Shown here: piece by piece, positions 25,274 to 34,184 of the stretch
Numbering within the stretch: position 1 is the first letter of the stretch
How the letters are laid out: each line of letters opens with the position of its first letter
Program-made: the position numbers and the translations under genes
Origin: Liquorilactobacillus mali KCTC 3596 = DSM 20444
Lineage (GTDB): Bacteria; Bacillota; Bacilli; Lactobacillales; Lactobacillaceae
DNA length: 64,000 nt
Assembly (NCBI RefSeq): GCF_000260415.1
Contig: NZ_BACP01000046.1
Location: 1 to 64,000, forward strand
Direction of reading: 5' to 3'
Notes under the pieces: generated by a model
The model's database searches: none
Told to the model about the DNA's origin: nothing
What the model saw: the letters and a program-made list of their open reading frames with translations, nothing else

Positions 25274-27331
25274 ATGGACGACAATAGTGTGTATCGTAAC
25301 CTATTTTTTGAAGAAAGTGATGATAATCTTCAAAAGTTAAACGATGATGTTCTGGAATTGGAAAGTGAACCTGAAAATATAGATTTAATCAATGAAATTT
25401 TTAGAGCGGCGCATACATTAAAAGGAATGTCTGCAACGATGGGCTATAATGTGATGACTAAGCTTACGCATAAAATGGAAAATCTCTTTGACTTTTTTAA
25501 GTCTGGCAAATTGAAGGTTACAAGCGAATACATATCATTGATATTTGAATGCTTGGATAAGTTGTCAGAACTAGTAGAGGATTTACGTAATGACCAGGAA
25601 CTGTCGGAAGATCAAATTAGCGAATTACTGAAGAAATTAATTAATGTCGAAGAAAGTGTTAATGGTACAGCAACTGAAAAAGTTCAAAATACAAGCGACA
25701 AGACTGGAAAACTGACTACGATATTAGAGAGCAACGAAGATGCAGATATTGATGTTGTGAAGAAGGCAAAGGCACAAGGATATAATGCATTTGTAGTAGC
25801 AATTCGAATAGATAGAGAATCAATGCTCAAGGGTCCAAGAGCATTCTTGATCATTGAACATTTAGAGCAAGAAGGAGATGTTATTTATACAGAACCTACT
25901 GCTGATCTACTTGAAAATGGTGAATTTAATACTGATTTTAAGCTGATTTATTTGACAAAGAATACAAAGGAACAAGTCGAGGCGAATATTGATATTAATA
26001 GTGAAATTGATACCTTTATCGTAGAAGAATTCGACAGTGCCAAGTCTGCAAATAGTAATGAACATAAACCTTTAGCAGAATCTGTATCTGCTAAACCAAC
26101 TGAGAGTACTCCTAAAAAGCCCAAGTCTTCTGATAAAAAGGAAAAGAAAAGCAGTACACCAAGCAAACATCCTAGTGCAGCTAGAAATCAATCAATCAGG
26201 GTTGATTTAACACGCTTGGATTTATTCTTGAATTTGGTTTCGGAGTTGGTTGTTTATCGTAATCAATTGGATGACGCGAACAAAAGAAGTGATGCAATGG
26301 AGGTCAAGGATTCATTAGAACAAGTTTCACGCCTGACTTCTGAGCTACAAGATTTGGTCTTGAAGATCAGAATGCAGCAAGTGAGTGTTGTTTTCAGCCG
26401 TTTTCCACGTATGGTTAGAGACTTGGCTAAAGAACTTGATAAAGATATGGAACTGATCGTCGAGGGTGAAGAGACCGAGTTGGATAAGACTGTGGTTTCG
26501 GAGTTGAGTGAACCTTTGATCCACTTATTGCGTAATTCTGCAGATCATGGAATTGAGAGTGCAGAAAATCGTAAGAAGTTTGGGAAACCAGAAAAGGGAA
26601 CAATTAAGCTATCTGCATATCAAGAAGGAAATCAGGTCAATATTACACTTGAAGATGATGGCATGGGAATTGATCCTCAGGTCATGAAGGAAAGTGCTGA
26701 GAGCAAGGGGATTGATACAACAGGGATGACAGATGATGAATTGATTAATTTGATTTTTCATCCAGGATTTTCAACTGCTAAAAAGATCACCAATATTTCT
26801 GGACGTGGTGTGGGGTTAGATGCGGTAATGGCCAAAATCAATGATCTAGGGGGATCATTGGAAATGAAGACAGAACTGCATGTAGGGACTAAATTTGTAA
26901 TTAAGTTACCTTTAACACTATCAATTATTCAAGCATTGATGGTAAGAGTTGCTAATGAAAGTTTTGCTATTCCATTGGATGTTGTTGAGCGTGTTGTTGT
27001 AATTCAGGAGAAAGAAATAATTACCAGCATGGACAGAGAAGTAGTGGAATATCAAGAGGGTCTGATTCCAGTTATTAGGGTAGATAAAGTTTTAGGCTTA
27101 ACGAATGAGGAGAATACCAAGCAGTTTGCAATCGTTGTTAAGAGTGACAAACAATATTTTGCAGTATTGGTCAATGAATTAATTGGTCAACAAGAAATCG
27201 TAATTAAAAAAATCGATACCATTATCCAAAAACTTAATAAGTTTCAAGGTGCAACAATTTTTGGAAATGGCTCAATTGCACTTATCCTAGATGTTAATGC
27301 CATTTGTCAAGGTAAGCTGGTTGAAAATTAA
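25274..27331 (+). CDS. cheA: Chemotaxis histidine kinase CheA
   Basis: CheA phosphorylates CheY and CheB in response to receptors. It has 685 residues in the usual order: Hpt domain with His47 in FRAAHTLKGMSATMG, a P2 docking domain, a Ser/Lys-rich linker (about 265-300), a dimerisation domain, an ATPase domain with the N-box HLLRNSADHGIE and G-boxes DDGMGID and GRGVGLDAV, and a C-terminal CheW-like domain. The stop overlaps the cheC ATG by one base. Confidence 0.97.
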   Translation: MDDNSVYRNLFFEESDDNLQKLNDDVLELESEPENIDLINEIFRAAHTLKGMSATMGYNVMTKLTHKMENLFDFFKSGKLKVTSEYISLIFECLDKLSELVEDLRNDQELSEDQISELLKKLINVEESVNGTATEKVQNTSDKTGKLTTILESNEDADIDVVKKAKAQGYNAFVVAIRIDRESMLKGPRAFLIIEHLEQEGDVIYTEPTADLLENGEFNTDFKLIYLTKNTKEQVEANIDINSEIDTFIVEEFDSAKSANSNEHKPLAESVSAKPTESTPKKPKSSDKKEKKSSTPSKHPSAARNQSIRVDLTRLDLFLNLVSELVVYRNQLDDANKRSDAMEVKDSLEQVSRLTSELQDLVLKIRMQQVSVVFSRFPRMVRDLAKELDKDMELIVEGEETELDKTVVSELSEPLIHLLRNSADHGIESAENRKKFGKPEKGTIKLSAYQEGNQVNITLEDDGMGIDPQVMKESAESKGIDTTGMTDDELINLIFHPGFSTAKKITNISGRGVGLDAVMAKINDLGGSLEMKTELHVGTKFVIKLPLTLSIIQALMVRVANESFAIPLDVVERVVVIQEKEIITSMDREVVEYQEGLIPVIRVDKVLGLTNEENTKQFAIVVKSDKQYFAVLVNELIGQQEIVIKKIDTIIQKLNKFQGATIFGNGSIALILDVNAICQGKLVEN

Positions 27332-27918
27332 TGGAATATACAGATATTGAATTAGACGCGATAAAAGAAATCATAAATATTGGCGGTGGCAATGCGGCAA
27401 CAAGTATTTCAAAGCTTGTTAACCAAAAAATCAATATGCATGTTCCTGAAATTAGTTTTCTAAGTTATCACGAATTATACAAAGAAGTATATGCCGAAGA
27501 TGAAGAGGTCCATGCTACTATTAGTAATTTTAGTGGTGATTATAGTGGGGTTTTTCTTCTAGTGATACCAGATAAATCAATCAAAAAACTGGTTAAGTTG
27601 TTACTAGGTGGTGTTTCAGCTTCTGATGAGCTGGAAGTATCGGCGATTAACGAGCTAACTAACATAATAACTAATTCATTTCTGAATGCAATTGAGGGAT
27701 TGCTGAGCGCAGAGATACAAACATCAGTACCACGAACGCAAGAAGATTACTTTGGTGCTATTATTAGCAGTTCTTACTTAGCATTGGAGCACTATGATGA
27801 TCAAATAATGATCATGAGAAATGAATTTATATACGCAGATGAAAAAATTGATTCATCGTTGTTTTTAATCCCAGAACAAGGTGTTTTGGATAAAATGGTA
27901 GAGTCTTTACAAGTTTGA
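27331..27918 (+). CDS. cheC: CheY-P phosphatase CheC
   Basis: CheC dephosphorylates CheY-P and is stimulated by CheD. The 195-residue protein carries both phosphatase helices of the family: DAIKEIINIGGGNAATS near residue 9 and NELTNIITNSFLNAIEG near 108, each with the Glu-Asn pair. This two-motif form is an active CheC rather than CheX. It is translationally coupled to cheA. Confidence 0.94.
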   Translation: MEYTDIELDAIKEIINIGGGNAATSISKLVNQKINMHVPEISFLSYHELYKEVYAEDEEVHATISNFSGDYSGVFLLVIPDKSIKKLVKLLLGGVSASDELEVSAINELTNIITNSFLNAIEGLLSAEIQTSVPRTQEDYFGAIISSSYLALEHYDDQIMIMRNEFIYADEKIDSSLFLIPEQGVLDKMVESLQV

Positions 27919-27931
27919 AAGGAGCAATAAA

Positions 27932-28294
27932 ATGGCAAAAAGAGTTCTAATCGTTGATGATGCGGTTTTTATGAGAATGAAATTAAGGGATATTTTAGAA
28001 AAAAATGGGTATGAAGTTGCAGAAGAAGCCGAAAATGGACAAGATGCTTTTGATAAGTATCAAGCTGTAAAACCAGATTTAGTTACAATGGATATTACTA
28101 TGCCTGAAGTGGATGGAATTGAGGCTTTGAAGTTAATTAGGAATTCTGATGACAATGCAAAAGTCGTAATGTGCAGTGCGATGGGACAACAAGGGATGGT
28201 TATGGAAGCAATTCGAGCGGGAGCAGTTGATTTTATTGTTAAGCCTTTTGATACGGATAGGGTTATCAAGGCTCTAGACAAGGCACTATCTTAA
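27932..28294 (+). CDS. cheY: Chemotaxis response regulator CheY
   Basis: A single receiver domain of 120 residues with acidic Asp9/Asp10, phosphoacceptor Asp54 in VTMDITMPEVDG, the conserved Ser in VMCSAMGQQ and the Lys in FIVKPF. CheY-P would bind the N-terminal motifs of FliM and FliY encoded just downstream and set the direction of motor rotation. Confidence 0.96.
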   Translation: MAKRVLIVDDAVFMRMKLRDILEKNGYEVAEEAENGQDAFDKYQAVKPDLVTMDITMPEVDGIEALKLIRNSDDNAKVVMCSAMGQQGMVMEAIRAGAVDFIVKPFDTDRVIKALDKALS

Positions 28295-28314
28295 ACGTTA
28301 GGAGATGTTTGACT

Positions 28315-28707
28315 GTGCAAATGATTCTCTTTAAAATGAACCAGCAAAATTTTATGGTTTCAGCTGAATCCGTTGAAGAAGTAATAGATACTGTTGAGAT
28401 AACAGGGATACCTTTAGCACCTAAGTGGGTACAAGGTTTGATAAACTTGAGAGGTAGCGTCTTGACGGTAATAGGTCTGGCGGAGTTGATTGATCTGCCA
28501 CCAATCAAGAAAAAGATGAATATATTGATAATGAAGAATGAAGATAACCGTAAGGGATTATTGATAGACGAAGTATTGAAGGTAATTGATATAGAAAAAG
28601 ATCAAATTCAACTTGAAAGTACCTCGGATAAGAAATATTATATTGGTGCAACAACTGTTGAGAAAAATGTAGCAAGTGTTATAGAGATAAATCAACTGAT
28701 TTTTTGA
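28315..28707 (+). CDS. cheW: Chemotaxis coupling protein CheW (second copy)
   Basis: A compact CheW domain of about 130 residues with WVQGLINLRGSVLTVIGLAEL and KGLLIDEVLKVI. GTG 28315 is preferred because AGGAG lies ten bases before it; TTG 28309 is in frame but too close. It differs clearly from the first CheW and lacks its acidic tail. It stands between cheY and fliM. Confidence 0.9.
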   Translation: MQMILFKMNQQNFMVSAESVEEVIDTVEITGIPLAPKWVQGLINLRGSVLTVIGLAELIDLPPIKKKMNILIMKNEDNRKGLLIDEVLKVIDIEKDQIQLESTSDKKYYIGATTVEKNVASVIEINQLIF

Positions 28708-28723
28708 TAAGTGAGGGATCAAA

Positions 28724-29722
28724 GTGGACCAAGTATTGACACAACAAGAAATTGATTCTCTGTTGAACGCAATGGACAACGGTGAAATCGTAGAAGAAGA
28801 AATTGAAAAAGAAGAAGAACTCAAGGTAAAGAGCTATGATTTCAGAAGGCCAACAAAGCTGTCCAAAGAGTATGTCAATACGTTACATATGATTTTCGAA
28901 GACTTTTCTAAGGTTAGCAGCAATGTTCTTTCAACGCTCTTGCGGTCAAATATTAATTTTAATCTGGCATCCATTGAGCAAGTCAGTTATGATGAATTTA
29001 TTCATTCAGTTCCACGTTTTACTTTATTGGGGCTTTTCCATTCTGACCCACTGAAGGGAATTCAGATTCTAGAGATAAATCCGCAACTCTGCACGGTAAT
29101 CGTGGAACTGCTTTGTGGAGGAGTAGGTGTTGGTAAGCAAGATAACTTGTCTGTAAAAGGAAGAGATTCTTTTACAGATATTGAATTGACACTTCTAAAA
29201 GAAATTGTTATTGAGATGACGAAGATTTATGAGAATGTCTGGAATGATATTATTGAATTACAGACTGAATTTGATGAGCTGGATAGTAACCCACAGTTGC
29301 TTCAAAATATGTCACCAAATGAGCCGGTTGTTATGATAACATTTACCGTTAGAATTGGTGAGGTTGATAGTTTTATTAATATTTGTGTTCCTTACGTTTT
29401 TTTTGAGGGACTTACAGATAAATTAAGCTTTCATAATTGGTTTGATTCAAATCAAGAATATAGCGCAAATGATGAACGTAAATTAAAAGAAAGCTTGAAT
29501 AACATCGCTCTTGATTTGCAAGTAGTTTTAGGGGAGTCAGAGTTGGAATTATCAAATTTTTTGCACTTAGAGCCAGGTGATATTTTGAAGTTAGATAGTA
29601 AGATTAACGAGCCGCTTGATTCGTATGTTGAAGGCAGTCCGTATTATAGTGTCAAATTAGGTAAGAAAAATAATCAGATTGCTGTAGAGTTAATCGATAA
29701 GTCGGAGGGGGAAACTCAATGA
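28724..29722 (+). CDS. fliM: Flagellar motor switch protein FliM
   Basis: FliM forms the middle of the C-ring and receives CheY-P. It has 332 residues beginning MDQVLTQQEIDSLLNAM, the CheY-P-binding motif, then the FliM middle domain (SYDFRRPTKLSKEYV, SVPRFTLLGLFH) and a C-terminal SpoA/FliN-like domain. It starts at a GTG behind GAGGGATC. In Bacillus fliM-fliY lies after fliL; here the pair has moved to the end of the chemotaxis block. Confidence 0.95.
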   Translation: MDQVLTQQEIDSLLNAMDNGEIVEEEIEKEEELKVKSYDFRRPTKLSKEYVNTLHMIFEDFSKVSSNVLSTLLRSNINFNLASIEQVSYDEFIHSVPRFTLLGLFHSDPLKGIQILEINPQLCTVIVELLCGGVGVGKQDNLSVKGRDSFTDIELTLLKEIVIEMTKIYENVWNDIIELQTEFDELDSNPQLLQNMSPNEPVVMITFTVRIGEVDSFINICVPYVFFEGLTDKLSFHNWFDSNQEYSANDERKLKESLNNIALDLQVVLGESELELSNFLHLEPGDILKLDSKINEPLDSYVEGSPYYSVKLGKKNNQIAVELIDKSEGETQ

Positions 29723-30822
29723 GTGACAGTCTATCACAGGAAGAAATTGATGCAATGATGGCTGGGGCAGTTACAAATGATACTGCTGAAGCAAAAGATG
29801 ACATTGATGAAAAAACAAAACAAGATATTATTGGAGAAGTGGGCAATATATCAATGTCCCAGGCGGCAACAACTTTGTCATCAATTTTAAATAAACGTGT
29901 GAGTATTACTACTCCAAGGGTTGAAGCAACAAAGTTCGGTGATATTTTAGGTGCTATAGATACACCTAAAGTTTCAACAGTTGTGGGTTTTAAGGAAGGA
30001 TTAGTAGGTTCCAATCTATTGCTTCTTGAAGTTAAAGATGCGATTGTAATTGCAGATTTGATGATGGGAGGAGATGGTAAACCTGAAAATAAACAGTTTA
30101 CTGATTTGGAATTAAGTGCAGTAGCAGAGGCAATGAATCAAATGATCGGTTCCGCATCGACATCTATGGCAACGATGATAAACCGTAAAGTGGATATTTT
30201 GCCTCCAAATGTTAAATTATGGGAAAATCCTGAAGCTGTTCATTATGATAATCTTGATAAAGATGCTGATGTGTACCGTATTTCATTTTCATTATCAGTT
30301 GAAGGGTTAATTGAAAGTGAAATCATGCAGATCTTTACTGCGGATATGGTGGAAGATATCGCAAAGGCAATGCTTTCTGATAAAGCAACAACTGTTAGGG
30401 ATGATGAGAAAGTTGAGTCCAAAACTACTGTTGAAACAAGTACTGCAGAGCCAACAACAGAGGCTCCACAACAGGAAGAACAAGAAAAGTCAACTGTTGA
30501 AAAACCAGTTGAAGTAAGCAAGCCTGAATTTCAGGCATTGAATGATGAGCGCAAGGCTGAAGGTGATAATCTAGATTTATTATTAGATGTTCCATTGAAT
30601 TTAAGCGTTGTTTTGGGTAGAAGCGAGAAAAAAGTGCGTGATATTTTATCTTTTGGCACAGGGTCTGTTATCGAATTAGATCGGTTAACTGATGAACCGC
30701 TTGAAATATTACTTAATGGTAAACCGATTGCAACTGGTGAAGTCGTAGTAATCAATGAGAACTTTGGTATTAGGATCACAAATATTTTATCGCCAACGCA
30801 AAGAATAAAACGACTCAAGTAG
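29719..30822 (+). CDS. fliY: Flagellar motor switch phosphatase FliY (FliN-type)
   Basis: A 367-residue fusion of CheC-like and FliN domains. It starts with the CheY-P-binding motif SLSQEEIDAMM, then two CheC phosphatase helices (DIIGEVGNISMSQAAT and AVAEAMNQMIGSAS), a Thr/Glu/Pro-rich linker around 230-275 and a C-terminal FliN domain (DVPLNLSVVLGRSEKKVRDIL). This is FliY rather than plain FliN. The ATG overlaps the fliM stop by four bases, and a terminator follows, ending the main run. Confidence 0.95.
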   Translation: MSDSLSQEEIDAMMAGAVTNDTAEAKDDIDEKTKQDIIGEVGNISMSQAATTLSSILNKRVSITTPRVEATKFGDILGAIDTPKVSTVVGFKEGLVGSNLLLLEVKDAIVIADLMMGGDGKPENKQFTDLELSAVAEAMNQMIGSASTSMATMINRKVDILPPNVKLWENPEAVHYDNLDKDADVYRISFSLSVEGLIESEIMQIFTADMVEDIAKAMLSDKATTVRDDEKVESKTTVETSTAEPTTEAPQQEEQEKSTVEKPVEVSKPEFQALNDERKAEGDNLDLLLDVPLNLSVVLGRSEKKVRDILSFGTGSVIELDRLTDEPLEILLNGKPIATGEVVVINENFGIRITNILSPTQRIKRLK

Positions 30823-30825
30823 GGG

Positions 30826-30859
30826 AAAAAAGTTAAACGAAAGAGGTTTAACTTTTTTT
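30826..30859 (+). terminator. Terminator after fliY
   Basis: AAAAAAGTTAAAC (30826-30838) pairs with GTTTAACTTTTTT (30846-30858) over a 7-base loop and runs into seven T. It closes the main flagellar/chemotaxis transcript. Its descending arm overlaps the flgM promoter site. Confidence 0.8.
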
Positions 30860-30872
30860 GTTGTGCCGATAC
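30847..30872 (+). promoter_or_regulatory. Sigma-28-like promoter for flgM-flgN-flgK-flgL
   Basis: GCCGATAC (30865-30872) matches seven of eight bases of the sigma-28 -10 consensus. The matching -35 is poor: TTTA at 14 bases or TTAA at 13 bases instead of TAAA. Position after a terminator and before flgM, a known sigma-D gene in Bacillus, supports it. Confidence 0.6.
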
Positions 30873-30911
30873 TAAATATATGATACTTTTTGAGGAAAGG
30901 AGTTGGACATT

Positions 30912-31214
30912 TTGAAAATAGAAGGCTACCAAGGAACTAATATATATGGAGACCAAGCTGCTAAACTCACGAAACACACACAGTTAGCTGCAAGTAAAAA
31001 TCAAACTAATAATGATTCAACCGAGGAATCAACAAGCGTTGAATTGTCAGAGAGAGCGCAGAAGATAATGCAAGGCGCTCAGGTTGAACCTGAGATTGAC
31101 TTGAAGAAGGTTGCAAACCTCAAGAACGCAATTAATAATGGGAATTATAAGATTTCGGCAGAAGATATCGCTAATCGAATGATGGCACAAGTGGACATGC
31201 AAAAGGAAGATTAG
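30912..31214 (+). CDS. flgM: Anti-sigma-28 factor FlgM
   Basis: FlgM binds FliA until the hook is finished and FlgM is exported. It has 100 residues from TTG 30912, well spaced from AAAGGAG; TTG 30903 is also in frame. The C-terminal half carries the family pattern VELSERAQKIM and DLKKVANLKNAINNGNYKIS with EDIANRMM. It is the first gene of the late cluster under a sigma-28-like site, as in Bacillus. Confidence 0.9.
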   Translation: MKIEGYQGTNIYGDQAAKLTKHTQLAASKNQTNNDSTEESTSVELSERAQKIMQGAQVEPEIDLKKVANLKNAINNGNYKISAEDIANRMMAQVDMQKED

Positions 31215-31215
31215 T

Positions 31216-31575
31216 ATGCAGATAAAAGAATTTGAATGGCATTTGGGAAGCTTTGTTAAGCTATTAAAAAAAGAAAAGAACTATTTAATTAAGGACGATG
31301 GCGAGAGTCTCACAGATTTGCTACCAGAAAAAGAAGGCTTTGTGGAGATCTTAAAAGAATATCAAGGAGATGTCTCAGAAAAGGCACGTGAATTGATTAC
31401 TGAGATCAAGGCGCAGCAAGAGGAGAATTTATTGCTTACAAGACAAGCAATTGGCTACCAAAACATGCTGATGGGGGCTGTTAAGAAGAATCTTAGCAGC
31501 CCAGCTGGTACATATTCAAAGGGTGCTCAAGTGTATGCACAGCCACGCACTAATTTTGTTGATGAAGAAATTTGA
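31216..31575 (+). CDS. flgN: FlgK/FlgL export chaperone FlgN
   Basis: A 119-residue helical protein with repeated Leu/Lys/Glu heptads and the FlgN-type ending, KNLSSPAGTYSKGAQVYA. It lies one base after flgM and 12 before flgK, its presumed substrate. Family identity is low, so the call rests on order, size and C-terminus. Confidence 0.85.
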   Translation: MQIKEFEWHLGSFVKLLKKEKNYLIKDDGESLTDLLPEKEGFVEILKEYQGDVSEKARELITEIKAQQEENLLLTRQAIGYQNMLMGAVKKNLSSPAGTYSKGAQVYAQPRTNFVDEEI

Positions 31576-31587
31576 GAGGTAATAACT

Positions 31588-33102
31588 ATGGCAGGATTAT
31601 TTGGAACATTAAATAATGCAACGAGCGGATTGAGCGCAAATCAAGTTGCACTGCAGACAAGCAGTAATAATATAGCAAATACGAGTACGGATGGTTACTC
31701 CCGTCAACGAGTCAATTTAGAGACAAACAGTGCGTATACGATTTCAGGAGTTGGGACGCTTGGGACAGGTGTGAAATCAGCGGGAGTCGAAAGAATTGTC
31801 GATGATTTTGTACGTGGGCAAATTCGCAACGCCAATTCTAACTACCAATTTGCAGCAGAAAAATCAGATGTCTTAGGCGACTTAGAGAATATCTTTAATG
31901 AACCATCCGATAATGGACTGTTGACACAATTGTCAACTCTGACAAGCAGCTGGACAGAACTTTCTAATAACCCTGAATCAGACACAGCAAAAACCTTAGT
32001 AGCAGAGAATGCCAGTACTTTCACAGATACACTTAATAGTATGGCAGATGATATTAACAGCCTTACCAACAGCACAGTCCAAAGTGTAAGTAAGAATGTG
32101 CTTGATTTCAATAATAAAATCGAACAACTGCAGAATTTAAACGACCAAATCTATAATATGTCTAGCAGAGGTGAATCACCTAATGACTTGCTGGACACAA
32201 GAGATTCTGTGTTAAAGGATCTGTCAGGATTAGCCAATATAACCACTACAACTGATAATTATGGACGAGCTTTTGTTCAACTCGATGGTCAGGATGTGCT
32301 GACAAGTACAAGTATGTCGACTCTAAGTGTAGTTACCACAAGCAATTCAAGCGGTTCAACGTTGGCAGTTGGTGGCGATACCAGTGAAGTGGGTACTACA
32401 GACACTCAGTATTCATTGGGGACAGTTGTATTATCCAGTTCTGCGGACTCTACTGGTTACCAGAAACTTGATATTTCTTCAGGAACCATTGGAGGTCTGC
32501 AAGCTGCGATTGGGGAAACACAGGATCGTTTGCAAGATTTGAATGATTTTGCAGGAACAATTGCTAAAACAACGAATATGATATACACGAACGGTTCTTC
32601 AAGTACGACAGGTTTCTTTGATTTAGGAACAGATGAAGGTAGCTATGCGGCAAATATTACACTCAATTCTGATATTAGTAATAATAGCACAGGAATTAGT
32701 GCAGGTAAGTCTACTGCATCTGGCGATGGAACCAAAGCTGCAGCAATTGCAGCATTAGCAAGCACAAAGCTTGATTATCCTGTTTCTGACACGGAACTTG
32801 CAACGTATGATAGTGATTCAATGAGTTTTACTAGTAGCCAAACTGGTTCGACCTTTGCAAATGAATTCAATAATACTGTTACTAAGAATGGTATTTCTAA
32901 GCAGGCGGCCGATAACACTGCGACTTCACAGCAAAGTGTTTTGACACAACTTGAAGAAAAGGACTCGTCTGTTTCAGGTGTGTCTTTGAATGAAGAAATG
33001 TCTAACATTATTAAGTATCAGCAAGGTTTCCAGGCGAATGCGCGGTTATTGTCAGTTGTTTCTGAGATGTTGGATACTTTAATTAATAATACTGGAGTGT
33101 GA
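31588..33102 (+). CDS. flgK: Hook-filament junction protein FlgK (HAP1)
   Basis: FlgK is the first hook-filament junction protein. It has 504 residues with the N-terminal TSSNNIANTSTDGYSRQRVN motif and the C-terminal GVSLNEEMSNIIKYQQGFQANARLLSVV helix. The central region is Ser/Thr-rich and variable. FlgN upstream is its chaperone. Confidence 0.95.
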   Translation: MAGLFGTLNNATSGLSANQVALQTSSNNIANTSTDGYSRQRVNLETNSAYTISGVGTLGTGVKSAGVERIVDDFVRGQIRNANSNYQFAAEKSDVLGDLENIFNEPSDNGLLTQLSTLTSSWTELSNNPESDTAKTLVAENASTFTDTLNSMADDINSLTNSTVQSVSKNVLDFNNKIEQLQNLNDQIYNMSSRGESPNDLLDTRDSVLKDLSGLANITTTTDNYGRAFVQLDGQDVLTSTSMSTLSVVTTSNSSGSTLAVGGDTSEVGTTDTQYSLGTVVLSSSADSTGYQKLDISSGTIGGLQAAIGETQDRLQDLNDFAGTIAKTTNMIYTNGSSSTTGFFDLGTDEGSYAANITLNSDISNNSTGISAGKSTASGDGTKAAAIAALASTKLDYPVSDTELATYDSDSMSFTSSQTGSTFANEFNNTVTKNGISKQAADNTATSQQSVLTQLEEKDSSVSGVSLNEEMSNIIKYQQGFQANARLLSVVSEMLDTLINNTGV

Positions 33103-33107
33103 GCAAT

Positions 33108-34031
33108 ATGAGAATTTCTAGCAGTATGGTTTATAGCGACTTTTTATCCAACCTTTCTGTTAATTCTAATAAGGTACAGAAGACAATGAGCCAATTATCA
33201 AGTTCTAAACAAGTTAACAAGTCTTCGGATGACCCGCTTGCTGCCTCTCAAATAATGAATTTGAAGGATTTAATTTCACAAAATGAGAGTGATTCATCGA
33301 CCATTTCAGATTCATTGACATGGACTGAAACACAAGACTCTGCTTTAAGTGATGTTAATACTGCAATGTTGAGAATTAAAACATTAATCCAGTCTTCTGC
33401 TAACGGCACAGCTGATAGTGACGAATTTGAAGCGAATAAAAATGAAATCCAGCAAAACATTGAAAGTATTGTTGATTCTCTAAATACAAATTATGGTGGT
33501 AAGTATGTCTTTTCTGGACAAAATACAACCACACAGCCGTTTTCGGTCGAAAAAGATGACAATGGTGATATTACAGGAATAAAGTACAGTGGAACAACGG
33601 ATAATTTAAGTCGTGAAATATCTAAAGGTACAACTGTGAACCTGGTAACTGATGGAAGTCAGTTCTTAGATGAGTCGGGGACGACAGCAGATCCTCAGAA
33701 TCTAGGAACATTTGTCAATGACTTGATTACGGCGCTAAATAATGGTGATACTACCTCTCTATCTGGAGATATAATGACCAAATTTGAAAATTATCGTCAG
33801 AACTTTGTTAATATCAGATCTAAGCTGGGAGCACTTGAAAACCGGCTAACATCTGCGCAATCCCGTAATGAGACAGAAAACACTAATCTGACGGATAGCT
33901 TGTCTGATAAGCAAGATGTAGATGTTGCTGCGAAATATATTGAGTATACCAACCAAATGGCAACATATCAGGCGACTTTAGCAATGGGAACTAAGGTGAT
34001 GCAGACATCTGTTATGGATTACATGAAGTAG
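33108..34031 (+). CDS. flgL: Hook-filament junction protein FlgL (HAP3)
   Basis: FlgL is the second junction protein and a flagellin relative. It has 307 residues from ATG 33108 (GGAG ten bases upstream); a GTG at 33099 overlaps the flgK stop. MRISSSMVYSDFLSNLSVNSNKVQ at the start and DVAAKYIEYTNQMATYQATLAMG at the end are the paired coiled-coil D0/D1 segments. A terminator follows. Confidence 0.93.
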   Translation: MRISSSMVYSDFLSNLSVNSNKVQKTMSQLSSSKQVNKSSDDPLAASQIMNLKDLISQNESDSSTISDSLTWTETQDSALSDVNTAMLRIKTLIQSSANGTADSDEFEANKNEIQQNIESIVDSLNTNYGGKYVFSGQNTTTQPFSVEKDDNGDITGIKYSGTTDNLSREISKGTTVNLVTDGSQFLDESGTTADPQNLGTFVNDLITALNNGDTTSLSGDIMTKFENYRQNFVNIRSKLGALENRLTSAQSRNETENTNLTDSLSDKQDVDVAAKYIEYTNQMATYQATLAMGTKVMQTSVMDYMK

Positions 34032-34076
34032 TTTTGGGGCTAATAAAATACTATATAATTTGATATATATGATGAT

Positions 34077-34103
34077 GTCAGAGTTGAAGCTCTGGCTTTT
34101 TTT
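34077..34103 (+). terminator. Terminator after flgL
   Basis: GTCAGAG (34077-34083) pairs with CTCTGGC (34090-34096) with one G-T pair over a 6-base loop, followed by seven T. It closes the flgM-flgL cluster. Confidence 0.75.
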
Positions 34104-34116
34104 GTATGAAAAATTG

Positions 34117-34145
34117 TTGCATATACCTTATTTTCAGCATATACT
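34117..34145 (+). promoter_or_regulatory. Possible promoter for the histidine phosphatase gene
   Basis: TTGCAT, 17 bases, then TATACT. The -10 is good and the -35 poor. The site lies between the flgL terminator and the next gene, where a new promoter is needed. Confidence 0.35.
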
Positions 34146-34184
34146 TTTCAAATATTAACTTTTACAAAGGAGAACTGTATATTA

